Of a DNA stretch of 37,568 bases, positions 9,075 through 16,863 are shown one piece after another (the first letter of the stretch is position 1; the number at the start of each line of letters is the position of its first letter). The stretch lies in contig DLBP01000019.1 in the NCBI GenBank assembly GCA_002480165.1, positions 1 to 37,568 of the forward strand, read 5' to 3'. The notes under the pieces are model-generated. The model ran no database searches. It was not told the DNA's origin and saw nothing but the letters and a program-made list of their open reading frames with translations. Position numbers and translations under genes: made by a program. The stretch is from Proteobacteria bacterium UBA7821 (lineage in GTDB: Bacteria; Pseudomonadota; Gammaproteobacteria; Comchoanobacterales; Comchoanobacteraceae).

Positions 9075-10327
9075 CGGTCAATCTCTCCGAATACAATATC
9101 AAGCGATGATAATATCGCGACAACATCAGCGAGCATGTGACCTTGGCAGAGTTCTTCTAAACACGATAGGTGTGTGAAGCCAGCAGGTCGAACCTTTAGG
9201 CGATAGGGTTTATTGCTACCATCTGACACTAAGTAAATGCCAAGCTCACCTTTGGGGTGTTCAACCGCTGCGTAAGTTTCTCCAGCAGGTAGTGTGATGC
9301 CTTCTGTGTAGAGTTTGAAATGGTGAATCATTGCTTCCATATTATTTTTTAAATCATAACGTGATGGTGGAGAGATTTTAGGGTCTTCCACCTTAATGGG
9401 TCCTGGGTTTAGACGAAGCCACTGGATGCATTGTTGAATGATTTTATTGGATTCACGCATTTCTGCCATTCTTACCAAATAGCGATCATAACAATCGCCA
9501 TGTTTGCCAACAGGGATTTTAAAATCGAGTTCATTGTAGCATTCGTACGGTTGTTTTCGTCTTAAGTCCCAAGCAACACCGGAGCCCCTCAGCATGGGTC
9601 CTGTCATGCCGACACGAATGGCACGATCAGCAGAAATCACACCAATATCAACCGTCCTTTGTTTAAACACGCGGTTATCGGTCAGAAGGTTTTCGTACTC
9701 ATCCACTTTACTGGGAAACTGTTGGCAAAATGATTCGATGAAGTCGAGTAGGCTGCCTTGTCGATTTTCGTTGAGTGCATCGAGTTTTTGATTGGATATC
9801 CAAGGCGTTTTTTCGTAATTTCTCATGCTATCGGGTAGATCTTGAGAGACACCGCCAGGCCGATAGTAAGTGGCATGCATGCGCGATCCTGAGACGGCTT
9901 CGTAGCAGTCGATTAACGTTTCTCTTTCTCTAAAGGCATACAAAAAAACGGCCATGGCCCCCAGATCAAGTGCATGTGACCCCAGCCAGAGTAGGTGGTT
10001 CATGATGCGTGTGATTTCATCAAACATCACTCGAATGTACTGTGCTCTAATTGGTACGGTTGTATTTAATAACTTTTCAATGGCCAATACGTAGGCATGC
10101 TCATTACACATCATCGACACATAATCCATGCGGTCCATGTAACCAATATTGTGATGGTAAGGTTTAGACTCAGCGAGTTTTTCGGTGCCTCTGTGTAGCA
10201 GTCCAATGTGTGGGTCCGCACGAACAACTGTCTCGCCATCAAGTTCTAAAATCAAACGCAACACACCGTGTGCTGCTGGGTGTTGTGGGCCAAAATTAAC
10301 CGTATAGTGTCTGAGTTGATGGCTCAT
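9071..10327 (-). CDS. nuoD: NADH-quinone oxidoreductase subunit D
   Basis: NuoD is the 49-kDa-type subunit that forms the quinone pocket with NuoB and NuoH. The product is 418 residues. Signatures are NFGPQHPAAHGVLRLILELDGE at the N-terminus (with the quinone-proximal His), MCNEHAYVLAIEKLL, and the C-terminal CLEELCQGHMLADVVAILSSLDIVFGEIDR. NuoC and NuoD are separate genes here, unlike the fused nuoCD of E. coli. Confidence 0.97.
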   Translation of the reverse strand: MSHQLRHYTVNFGPQHPAAHGVLRLILELDGETVVRADPHIGLLHRGTEKLAESKPYHHNIGYMDRMDYVSMMCNEHAYVLAIEKLLNTTVPIRAQYIRVMFDEITRIMNHLLWLGSHALDLGAMAVFLYAFRERETLIDCYEAVSGSRMHATYYRPGGVSQDLPDSMRNYEKTPWISNQKLDALNENRQGSLLDFIESFCQQFPSKVDEYENLLTDNRVFKQRTVDIGVISADRAIRVGMTGPMLRGSGVAWDLRRKQPYECYNELDFKIPVGKHGDCYDRYLVRMAEMRESNKIIQQCIQWLRLNPGPIKVEDPKISPPSRYDLKNNMEAMIHHFKLYTEGITLPAGETYAAVEHPKGELGIYLVSDGSNKPYRLKVRPAGFTHLSCLEELCQGHMLADVVAILSSLDIVFGEIDR

Positions 10328-11019
10328 TGTTCGGGGCTGCCTTTGCTGTGAGTGTATCGGCTATCATCGCGAATCGTTTTGCCGACAGATACTCTATTTT
10401 CGATGGTCACGGGTTGGTATACCACTCGTTTTTCACGAGCGTCGTAGCGCATCTCGGTTCTACCAATAAGCGGGAAGTCTTTACGAAATGGATAACCTTT
10501 AAAGCCATAATCTGTCAGTATCCGTCTTAAATCGGGATGTTGATGAAACACAATACCAAACATATCGTAGGTTTCGCGTTCAAGCCAATTTGCATTTGGC
10601 CACAGTGTTGTGATACTTGAGGTTTCTGGTGGGTTTTTGTTGAGGAGGGCATGAATTCTAATCCGCCAATTGTAGACCGTTGACAACAGTTGATACACGA
10701 CAACAAAACGTGTGTCTGGCTCAGTTGGGTGACTGCTGGCTTTAAGTGCTGTGGTTGCGCGACTGTAGCCTGTATTGGCGTTATCTGTTTTCCACTCAGA
10801 CTCACCGTAGTGGAGGTAGTCAACGGCAGTAATATCAATCAGCTGATTGAATTGACACGTCATTGATTCCTTGAGCCATTGGAGTAGAGCGAGTGTGTTG
10901 GATGCATGGATTTGGTAAGTTAGGTCAGTGGAAACCGTTAATTTGGTTGGTTTAAAAGGGCATTGCTGTGAGATGATTTGTTCCAGATCCGCATGGTGAT
11001 GTGGGTAATGCTTGCTCAT
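10324..11019 (-). CDS. nuoC: NADH-quinone oxidoreductase subunit C
   Basis: NuoC is the 30-kDa-type subunit of the peripheral arm. The product is 231 residues. The signature ERETYDMFGIVFHQHPDLRRILTDYGFKGYPFRKDFPL (about 156-193) is the classic 30-kDa subunit motif. The region from about 70 to 110 (YGESEWKTDNANTGYSRATT) is an insert richer in polar residues than in short homologues. The start overlaps nuoB by 4 bp. Confidence 0.96.
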   Translation of the reverse strand: MSKHYPHHHADLEQIISQQCPFKPTKLTVSTDLTYQIHASNTLALLQWLKESMTCQFNQLIDITAVDYLHYGESEWKTDNANTGYSRATTALKASSHPTEPDTRFVVVYQLLSTVYNWRIRIHALLNKNPPETSSITTLWPNANWLERETYDMFGIVFHQHPDLRRILTDYGFKGYPFRKDFPLIGRTEMRYDAREKRVVYQPVTIENRVSVGKTIRDDSRYTHSKGSPEQ

Positions 11020-11504
11020 GATGAATGCCTATCGAAGTGGTAGTTACCCTTGATTTTTTCTTTGAGTTGTATGATTCCGTAGACCAGTGCTTCAGCAGTA
11101 GGTGGGCACCCTGGGACATAGATGTCGACTGGGATAATCCGGTCGCAGCCACGAACAACAGAATACGAGTAATGGTAGTAGCCACCCCCATTTGCACATG
11201 AGCCCATTGAGATGACGTATTTTCTTTCTGGCATTAAGTCATAGATTTGTCTAAGTGCAGGGGCCATTTTATTACACAGTGTTCCTGCAACAATCATCAC
11301 ATCTGACTGACGGGGGCTTGGTCGGTAGAAAACGCCAAATCGATCGGTATCAAGTCGTGGGCCCGCGGAATGCATCATCTCGACGGCACAGCATGCAAGC
11401 CCAAAGCTAACGGGCCACAGAGAGCCTGACTCGGCCCAGGCAATCAATTGATCAACGGTTGTTAATGCGTAGCCATTGTTACCGTCTTGGTTAGTCATGA
11501 CCAT
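11016..11504 (-). CDS. nuoB: NADH-quinone oxidoreductase subunit B (4Fe-4S N2)
   Basis: NuoB carries cluster N2, the last electron carrier before quinone. The product is 162 residues. The unusual tandem-cysteine motif GLACCAVEMMHSAG is present, with the further ligands in GSCANGGG and VPGCPPTAEAL. I kept the ATG at 11504 because GGAG lies 7 nt upstream. A second ATG at 11498 forms an ATGA overlap with the nuoA stop and would shorten the protein by two residues. Confidence 0.96.
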   Translation of the reverse strand: MVMTNQDGNNGYALTTVDQLIAWAESGSLWPVSFGLACCAVEMMHSAGPRLDTDRFGVFYRPSPRQSDVMIVAGTLCNKMAPALRQIYDLMPERKYVISMGSCANGGGYYHYSYSVVRGCDRIIPVDIYVPGCPPTAEALVYGIIQLKEKIKGNYHFDRHSS

Positions 11505-11851
11505 TCAAGTGCTCCACGTTGCCATTCATAGATGAATCCAGCAATTAAGATGGCTAAAAAGCCAAGCATATTTAGGTAGCCGGTGAGGCCGATGGTATCA
11601 AGGCTAACCGCCCATGGAAATAAAAAGGACGTTTCAACGTCGAATAGTATGAATAAAATAGCCATGAGATAAAACTTAATATTGAATGGTGTTCTTGCAT
11701 TTTGTGAGGGTGGAAAGCCACATTCGTATGGTGCGGACTTTTGATCATTCGGGGCGGCTGGTGCGATGAGTTTTGCGATCAGAATTGGTATGATGCCAAA
11801 AGCGATGCCAACAAAAATCATGAGTAGTATCGCGAGGTATTCGGTTAGCAT
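11495..11851 (-). CDS. nuoA: NADH-quinone oxidoreductase subunit A
   Basis: NuoA (ND3 type) is a three-helix membrane subunit of complex I next to NuoH. The product is 118 residues. The conserved loop KSAPYECGFPP with its cysteine, and FNIKFYLMAILFILFDVE with the membrane Asp and Glu, are clear. It overlaps the end of tpiA by 7 bp, so nuo transcription most likely continues from upstream tpiA and secG. No separate promoter is obvious in front of it. Confidence 0.96.
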   Translation of the reverse strand: MLTEYLAILLMIFVGIAFGIIPILIAKLIAPAAPNDQKSAPYECGFPPSQNARTPFNIKFYLMAILFILFDVETSFLFPWAVSLDTIGLTGYLNMLGFLAILIAGFIYEWQRGALEWS

Positions 11852-12531
11852 AGGCTCGCAATTTGGTTGATAATGTTAATGTCAAGAGACGCTCGACCGA
11901 TGAGCAGACCGTCAACCCATTGACTGTTAAGAAAATCAGTGCAATTCGTTAAATCCACGCTGCCGCCATACAGGACAGGGGTGTTTGAATGTGTTTGAGA
12001 TTTGATGAGCGAGTGTATGTGCTCAACTGCATCGGTTGAGGCAGCTTGTTTGCTACCAATTGCCCACACAGGCTCGTATGCAAATATGAGCTGATCAAAA
12101 TTGATCAGTGGTCTAAAACTATCGATTTGTTCGTTAATGACAGTTTCACTTTCGCCGGCACGCCTTTGTTCTTCTGTTTCACCTAGACAGATAATGGGTG
12201 TGATGTTGTGTTCTAGGGCACGTTGATACTGTTCTGATAACTGGTGTCGAGACTCGTGCCAGTGGGTTCGTCGTTCAGAGTGACCAATCAATGTGTATTG
12301 ACAGCCAGCGCTCGCAGCTATGTCTGCTGACAGCTCACCGGTATAGGAGCCTGAGGTGTGCGCAGAAATACACTGTGCACCAATGGTAATGGGGTAGTTA
12401 TTGAGTTGATGAAAGTAGGGTGAAGGTGGTAGGACAATCACGTTTGTGTGTTTTAAACTGCTGATGTATGAATCAACGCCGACAGTCGGCTTGTTCATTT
12501 TCCAGTTGCAAACAATTAACTTTTTTCCCAT
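11845..12531 (-). CDS. tpiA: triose-phosphate isomerase
   Basis: TpiA interconverts dihydroxyacetone phosphate and glyceraldehyde 3-phosphate in the cytosol. The 228-residue product is shorter than most bacterial enzymes (about 250), mainly in the helix after the first strand and at the C-terminus. Catalytic residues are present: Lys11 in CNWKMN, His84 in IGHSERR and Glu153 in AYEPVWAIG. The flexible loop 6 reads AIGSKQAAS where AIGTGK is usual, so a normally conserved Gly is replaced. AAGG lies 6 nt before the ATG. The gene sits between tRNA-Leu and nuoA, whereas in related gammaproteobacteria I recall tpiA lying before secG. Confidence 0.95.
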   Translation of the reverse strand: MGKKLIVCNWKMNKPTVGVDSYISSLKHTNVIVLPPSPYFHQLNNYPITIGAQCISAHTSGSYTGELSADIAASAGCQYTLIGHSERRTHWHESRHQLSEQYQRALEHNITPIICLGETEEQRRAGESETVINEQIDSFRPLINFDQLIFAYEPVWAIGSKQAASTDAVEHIHSLIKSQTHSNTPVLYGGSVDLTNCTDFLNSQWVDGLLIGRASLDINIINQIASLC

Positions 12532-12545
12532 AGTTAGCCTTAATT

Positions 12546-12630
12546 TGCCGAAGGTCGGACTCGAACCGACACGATCATAAAGACCACTACCCCCTCAAGG
12601 TAGCGTGTCTACCAATTCCACCACTTCGGC
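12546..12630 (-). tRNA. leuU: tRNA-Leu, anticodon GAG
   Basis: The 85-nt gene folds as a class II tRNA with a long variable arm. The acceptor stem is GCCGAAG paired with CTTCGGC, the T arm is GTCGG-TTCGAGTC-CGAC, and the anticodon stem CTACC/GGTAG closes the loop TTGAGGG, giving anticodon GAG. The discriminator base is A and CCA is not encoded. It lies 5 bp after secG and 14 bp before tpiA, so it is probably processed from the secG-tpiA-nuo transcript. E. coli also has a tRNA-Leu(GAG) beside secG. Confidence 0.96.
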
Positions 12631-12635
12631 GTTGT

Positions 12636-12923
12636 TTACTCAATTACATGTTGACTCCCACTATCGATTGGTAGGGATGATGTGCTAATGTCCTTGTTGA
12701 TGTAACCAATCAGTAGACTCGTCATGAAAAACATGGCGGCTAGAAAGGTCGTTAGTTTAACCAACCCATTGCCGCTGGTCTGCCCTTTGCTGAGAAGGCC
12801 CTGTGAGCTTCCACTGCCAAAGGCGATCCCTAGGTTAGCTCCTTTGCCTTTTTGTAATAAAACCAGTATCATCAGACTGACACAGACTGTGACGTGAGTG
12901 ATGTACAATATTGCTGTTCGCAT
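12636..12923 (-). CDS. secG: protein translocase subunit SecG
   Basis: SecG is the small accessory subunit of the SecYEG channel. The product is 95 residues with two hydrophobic helices, about 5-24 and 54-74. Between them is the typical glycine- and serine-rich loop, with the motif VLLQKGKGANLGIAFGSGSS. It is the first gene behind a strong minus-strand promoter and heads the unit secG-tRNA-Leu-tpiA-nuo. Confidence 0.96.
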   Translation of the reverse strand: MRTAILYITHVTVCVSLMILVLLQKGKGANLGIAFGSGSSQGLLSKGQTSGNGLVKLTTFLAAMFFMTSLLIGYINKDISTSSLPIDSGSQHVIE

Positions 12924-12958
12924 TAGGTGAATACCTTTATATCAGTTTACTCTCACTG

Positions 12959-12987
12959 ATCATACGATAAGTAATGATTTATGTCAA
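12959..12987 (-). promoter_or_regulatory. sigma70-type promoter for secG-tRNA-Leu-tpiA-nuo
   Basis: On the minus strand TTGACA (12987-12982) is followed by a 17-nt spacer and TATGAT (12964-12959), a near-consensus promoter. Transcription would start near 12952, about 28 nt before the secG ATG. No other good promoter is seen down to nuoM, so this probably drives the whole unit. Confidence 0.75.
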
Positions 12988-13022
12988 CAACTGATCTGTC
13001 TGATTCAAATAGTCAAAAGTGC

Positions 13023-13051
13023 TTGCAATGAGGCGGATTGCTGTTTATAAT
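13023..13051 (+). promoter_or_regulatory. sigma70-type promoter for the rpsF-rpsR fusion operon
   Basis: TTGCAA (13023-13028), a 17-nt spacer and TATAAT (13046-13051) form a near-consensus promoter. The expected start is near 13058, leaving a leader of about 43 nt with GAGGAG at 13091-13096 before the ATG. A short hairpin GGTT-N7-AACC (13057-13071) sits at the very start of the leader. Rps S6:S18 leader motifs are known in other bacteria, but this one is too short to assign. Confidence 0.75.
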
Positions 13052-13100
13052 AGATCGGTTTTGAGTCAACCATGTCGAGTTATTTAACCTGAGGAGTCGT

Positions 13101-13673
13101 ATGGCATTACAACAAGCAAACGCCAAAAAGCACTACGAGATAGTAGCAATTATACACCCTGATCACAGCGATCAGATCAGTGAGATCATCGATCGATACG
13201 CATTGATCGTTTCGGACAACAATGGAGCGATTCATCGGAAAGAAGACTCCGGGAGAAGGCGACTTGCCTACCCAATACAGAAAGTATATAAAGGTCATTT
13301 TATCCTCTTTAACATCGAAGCCGACATCGAGACGCTTGCCAAACTAGAGTACCAGTTCAAGTACAGTGATCTCGTGCTCAGGTCACTCGTTGTTAAGGTC
13401 GATAAGCCTGCTGTTGGTGATTCAGCTTTATTGAAAACAAATAAAGACAGCCCAAAATCAGGGTCAGAGCGTCAGAGTATCATCGCAAACGCAAGAAAGA
13501 ATGACTTGGACTACAAAGATTCGAGAGCCGTGTCGAAATTCATATTAGAATCGGGCCGCATTATTCCAAACCGCGTTTTAGGTCTGCCAGCTCGCCGTCA
13601 AAGACAAGTGTCAGTTGCTGTCAAGCGCGCTAGGTACCTGTCTCTGGTAGCATACTGTGACCGACATCAATAG
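13101..13673 (+). CDS. rpsF-rpsR: fused 30S ribosomal proteins S6 and S18 in one reading frame
   Basis: S6 and S18 normally come from separate genes and pair as a heterodimer on the 30S platform. Here one 190-residue frame contains both. Residues 11-105 match S6 (HYEIVAIIHPD, GAIHRKEDSGRRRLAYPI, LVLRSLVVKV). Residues 136-190 match the S18 core from E. coli Ile21 to the C-terminus without gaps (LDYKDSRAV, SGRIIPNRVLG, VKRARYLSL, YCDRHQ). A polar linker of about 33 residues joins them, and the basic N-terminal tail of S18 is gone. There is no in-frame ATG inside and no stop between the parts. An in-frame TTG near residue 111 lacks a clear ribosome-binding site. The start is fixed by GAGGAG at 13091-13096. 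The neighbours (DUF2232, rplI, dnaB) are the normal rpsF-rpsR-rplI context, and no separate rpsR is present. Confidence 0.95.
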   Translation: MALQQANAKKHYEIVAIIHPDHSDQISEIIDRYALIVSDNNGAIHRKEDSGRRRLAYPIQKVYKGHFILFNIEADIETLAKLEYQFKYSDLVLRSLVVKVDKPAVGDSALLKTNKDSPKSGSERQSIIANARKNDLDYKDSRAVSKFILESGRIIPNRVLGLPARRQRQVSVAVKRARYLSLVAYCDRHQ

Positions 13674-13685
13674 TCACTGATTGCT

Positions 13686-14663
13686 ATGGTAGATCAAGCA
13701 GAAAAAAGTTACATCGTTCGTCTTGGAGAGTTCGTACTCAAAGACTACAGATACGCTATTCTAGTGACATTGACACTGGCTTTCTTAGATTACTACATGC
13801 CAATCCTTGGCAGTGTCGTGTGTGTTGTCCTTGGTCTGGTGGTGCTCAATAAGCCTGAACGAGAATCACTATTGTTATCTGTAATCGTAACGATATTGAC
13901 ACTGTTTACGACTTATTACGAACTCCAAGTGTTGCCACCATCCGCAGAAGCACTCAAGTTACCCATGATTCTCATGTCAGCATATGGGCCAGTTGCAACG
14001 TGGCTGGGTTGCTCGATTTTGAGAAAATATAAATCGTTTTCGCTGGTCATCGAAGGGCTAAGTATCTTGGCCATGGTACTGTTGCTGCTTATCTATATTG
14101 TCAATATCGACATTCAGTATGAACTGGCGACGTACATCAATCCTATGCTAAGAGAATTCGCCAACGCAAATCCCACTTATGATACAACCAATCTAAAGGC
14201 TTTGTTGGCTAACAGTCTCATCGGTATTGTCATGTTACCAAAGATGTTGATGGCAGTGATTTACATTGTGTTGGCGTACAAATGGTCATCAGGTCTTGTG
14301 GGTAAGCCGAAAAAGACAAGAGCACTGCTCAAGGTTGTCAAGTTGAGCTATCTATTTTATTTGACAGTCATCGTCGCCTTCCTGTTACTCACACTGCTGA
14401 ATATGATGAGTAACCATCCAGTCAATGCCGCTTTTGTATCGTGTGCTAATTTATTACCAGTTGTGACACTCACTTGCGCTTTCGGTGGGCTGTCCTTATT
14501 CTACCTCTATCTCGATACCACAAAGATGAAAAAGAAACAGAAGCTCATTGCTGAGTGTTTCTTCTACTTCTTTCTTTACATTATGCCCTATTTTCTGGTA
14601 GTGTTAGCAGTCTTGGGTATACTGGGTTCGGGGACGAGTCTGAGAAAAAAACTAACGAAATAG
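13686..14663 (+). CDS. DUF2232-like polytopic membrane protein
   Basis: The 325-residue product is strongly hydrophobic, with about eight predicted membrane helices (for example about 22-40, 42-57, 62-80, 95-110, 122-145, 180-200, 222-245, 255-275 and 290-312). The function is unknown. The position between rpsR and rplI is where many gammaproteobacteria carry a DUF2232 (YybS-like) membrane protein, and size and topology fit. I assign the family from context and hydrophobicity rather than a firm motif. The ATG is 12 nt after the S6-S18 stop, without a strong ribosome-binding site, which suggests coupled translation. The stop overlaps the rplI ribosome-binding site. Confidence 0.8.
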   Translation: MVDQAEKSYIVRLGEFVLKDYRYAILVTLTLAFLDYYMPILGSVVCVVLGLVVLNKPERESLLLSVIVTILTLFTTYYELQVLPPSAEALKLPMILMSAYGPVATWLGCSILRKYKSFSLVIEGLSILAMVLLLLIYIVNIDIQYELATYINPMLREFANANPTYDTTNLKALLANSLIGIVMLPKMLMAVIYIVLAYKWSSGLVGKPKKTRALLKVVKLSYLFYLTVIVAFLLLTLLNMMSNHPVNAAFVSCANLLPVVTLTCAFGGLSLFYLYLDTTKMKKKQKLIAECFFYFFLYIMPYFLVVLAVLGILGSGTSLRKKLTK

Positions 14664-14673
14664 GAGATTTAAA

Positions 14674-15138
14674 ATGATAGAGCTTTTGCTTTGCGAATCA
14701 ATAGTTAATTTAGGTAGAGTCGGCGACAAAGTGTCTGTATCAGATGGCTACGCAAGAAACTATTTATTGCCTTATGGTAAGGCAGTGGACGTGACTCCGG
14801 AAAATCTAGTGATATTCGAAAAGAAACGCAAAGAGTACGAGAAGAAAGAGGCCGATATACTAGAACAAGCTAAAGTCCTCGCCAAAGCAGTTGAAGCGGT
14901 TGATCTCGTCTTTTCAGAGAAAGTGCTTGAGGATGATGAGTCAAGGCTTTATGGTTCAGTTGGTGGTGTTGACATTGTTCAACAATTCGTCAAACAGGGT
15001 GTTGATGTCAAGAAAAATCAGGTTAATATCGGTGTGGGCGTCATTAAAACAGTCGGTACCTTCGAGTGCTCAATCGCACTGCATTCGGAAGTAGTTGTTA
15101 AAAAAATCGTTACGGTTGAGGCTCTAGTACAAGACTAG
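14674..15138 (+). CDS. rplI: 50S ribosomal protein L9
   Basis: L9 binds domain V of 23S rRNA and projects from the 50S subunit. The product is 154 residues (E. coli 149). The N-terminal domain has NLGRVGDKVSVSDGYARNYLLPYGKA, the L9 signature. The long central helix spans about 41-75, and the C-terminal domain includes the family segment RLYGSVGGVDIVQQF. TAGGAG at the end of the previous gene serves as ribosome-binding site, 6 nt before the ATG. Confidence 0.97.
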   Translation: MIELLLCESIVNLGRVGDKVSVSDGYARNYLLPYGKAVDVTPENLVIFEKKRKEYEKKEADILEQAKVLAKAVEAVDLVFSEKVLEDDESRLYGSVGGVDIVQQFVKQGVDVKKNQVNIGVGVIKTVGTFECSIALHSEVVVKKIVTVEALVQD

Positions 15139-15142
15139 CGCT

Positions 15143-16498
15143 ATGAATAATCCACTTCAACCGGCTACTGCACCACATTCAATAGAAGCAGAACGCTATG
15201 TGATCGGTGGGTTGATGTTGGATGCCGATGCTTGGGAAAGAATTTCTGGTAAAGTAGTCGAGTCAGACTTTTATATCCCCAAACATCAGGTCATATTTAG
15301 TAAAATTGAATCTCTGTATCAGGCGCAGAAGCCGTTTGATACATTAATGTTAGCAGAGTTTCTAAAAAGCCACGACTTACTTGATAAAGCTGGCGGCGAG
15401 TCCTACCTGATCACTTTGGCTAGTGAAACCCCATCGACAGCACACATAGAGGCCTATGCCGATTTGATTCGTGAACGATCAATCTGTCGACAAATAGCTG
15501 ATGTTTGCCAGCAAGGGGCCAAACTGGCTTACCGAATGGGCGACAACAGTTCGAATGATCTACTGAATGAGGTCGAAGCCAATATCTTTGCGATTGGTGA
15601 CCAAACCAGTTCAGTAAAAGGTCCAGAGCCAGTCCAACAAGTGTTAACCAGAACGACAGCAAAAATAGATGAATTGCATGCATCTGGCGGCACGTTTACT
15701 GGCCTCGAAACAGGATTTCGTGACCTCGATAAGCTCGTTCTCGGACTAGAGCCGGGTGATCTTGTTATCGTTGCTGGACGTCCCTCGATGGGTAAAACAC
15801 TGTTTGCAATGAACCTAGTTGAACAAGTTGCCATCAGTAAAAAGCAACCAGCGCTGATTTTCAGTCTTGAGATGTCTGCAGAATCTCTTGTTATGCGGAT
15901 GCTCTCATCCCTAGGCCGCATCCATCAGTCAAAAGTTAGGTCTGGCCAATTAGAAGATGAGGACTGGCCGCGGCTTACTTCAGCGGTTTCTATTGTTTCT
16001 CAGGCGCCCATTTTTATTGATGACATCGCATCCTTGTCACCAACCGAGCTGAGAGCGCGTGTGCGGCGAATGACTCGCAGACACGGGAAATTAGGGATTG
16101 TTGTCGTTGATTACCTCCAGTTAATGCACATGCCTGGTTCAAGAGAATCTAGAACCATTGAAGTATCTGAAATATCTAGAACGCTCAAGTGTGTGGCTAA
16201 AGAAATGGAAGTGCCAATTGTTGTGTTGTCCCAGCTGAATAGAAGTTTAGAGCAACGGCAGGACAAACGACCAGTCATGTCTGACTTACGAGAGTCTGGT
16301 GCAATCGAGCAAGATGCAGACATCATCAGTTTTATTTATCGTGATGAAGTCTACAACGAAGATTCACCCGATAAAGGTGCTGCCGAGATTATCATAGCAA
16401 AACAGAGAAATGGGCCCATCGGTAAGGTTAAATTAACATTTCTAGGCCAGTTTTGCCGTTTTGAAAACTTCAGCTCGATTAATGATGCATCAGTTTAA
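15143..16498 (+). CDS. dnaB: replicative DNA helicase DnaB
   Basis: DnaB is the hexameric 5'-3' helicase of the replication fork. The product is 451 residues (E. coli 471). The N-terminal domain contains SIEAERYVIGGLMLD. The RecA-like motor has Walker A GRPSMGKT at 212-219, Walker B in GIVVVDYLQLM and the motif LSQLNRSLEQR, followed by DLRESGAIEQDADI. It starts 4 nt after the rplI stop region and its end overlaps sdhE, so it belongs to the ribosomal-protein operon as in many gammaproteobacteria. Confidence 0.97.
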   Translation: MNNPLQPATAPHSIEAERYVIGGLMLDADAWERISGKVVESDFYIPKHQVIFSKIESLYQAQKPFDTLMLAEFLKSHDLLDKAGGESYLITLASETPSTAHIEAYADLIRERSICRQIADVCQQGAKLAYRMGDNSSNDLLNEVEANIFAIGDQTSSVKGPEPVQQVLTRTTAKIDELHASGGTFTGLETGFRDLDKLVLGLEPGDLVIVAGRPSMGKTLFAMNLVEQVAISKKQPALIFSLEMSAESLVMRMLSSLGRIHQSKVRSGQLEDEDWPRLTSAVSIVSQAPIFIDDIASLSPTELRARVRRMTRRHGKLGIVVVDYLQLMHMPGSRESRTIEVSEISRTLKCVAKEMEVPIVVLSQLNRSLEQRQDKRPVMSDLRESGAIEQDADIISFIYRDEVYNEDSPDKGAAEIIIAKQRNGPIGKVKLTFLGQFCRFENFSSINDASV

Positions 16499-16754
16499 TG
16501 CCTCAGTACCAGGAAAAATTGTCTGGCGTGCACGTCGCGGTATTCTTGAACTAGACTGCCTGCTCGTTGCCTTTATCAATGAACATTACTCAACGTTTAC
16601 TGATGCTGAAAAGCAGGCGCTTGAAAATTTGCTAGAGGTGACGGATCCAGAGTTGTATGATTGGGTTGTCTCGTGCCAAGATAGCGGTAATTATCAGCAA
16701 CACACACTCATGATTGAGCGAATGAGAAGTGCTGCTAATGTTATCGATTCCTAA
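16482..16754 (+). CDS. sdhE: FAD assembly factor SdhE (YgfY family)
   Basis: SdhE helps attach FAD covalently to succinate dehydrogenase SdhA. The product is 90 residues from the ATG at 16482, or 89 from the adjacent ATG at 16485. It carries the family signature WRARRGILELDCLL, whose RGxxELD core interacts with SdhA, and the later segment LLEVTDPELYDWV. It overlaps the dnaB 3' end by 17 bp in another frame and is probably translationally coupled. The place after dnaB is unusual; sdhE commonly lies near other genes. Confidence 0.88.
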   Translation: MMHQFNASVPGKIVWRARRGILELDCLLVAFINEHYSTFTDAEKQALENLLEVTDPELYDWVVSCQDSGNYQQHTLMIERMRSAANVIDS

Positions 16755-16804
16755 TCGCATATACCCCAATGCTTCGCAAAAATACTCAGTCTAAGACCGA
16801 CCGA

Positions 16805-16834
16805 TTGAGCGTTTAATCAATACTGTGCTATAAT
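16805..16834 (+). promoter_or_regulatory. promoter (extended -10) for the small secreted protein
   Basis: TTGAGC (16805-16810) is followed after 18 nt by TATAAT (16829-16834), with TGC directly upstream forming an extended -10. The expected start is near 16841, only about 23 nt before the ATG at 16864. This supports the gene being a separate unit from dnaB-sdhE. Confidence 0.65.
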
Positions 16835-16863
16835 AGAAGTAACACACAGTGAGTATCGACAAC

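Noticed and set aside
15529..15921. A 130-codon open frame on the minus strand inside dnaB
   Set aside because: It is antisense to the conserved DnaB motor domain, has no family resemblance and no ribosome-binding site; a frame shadow.
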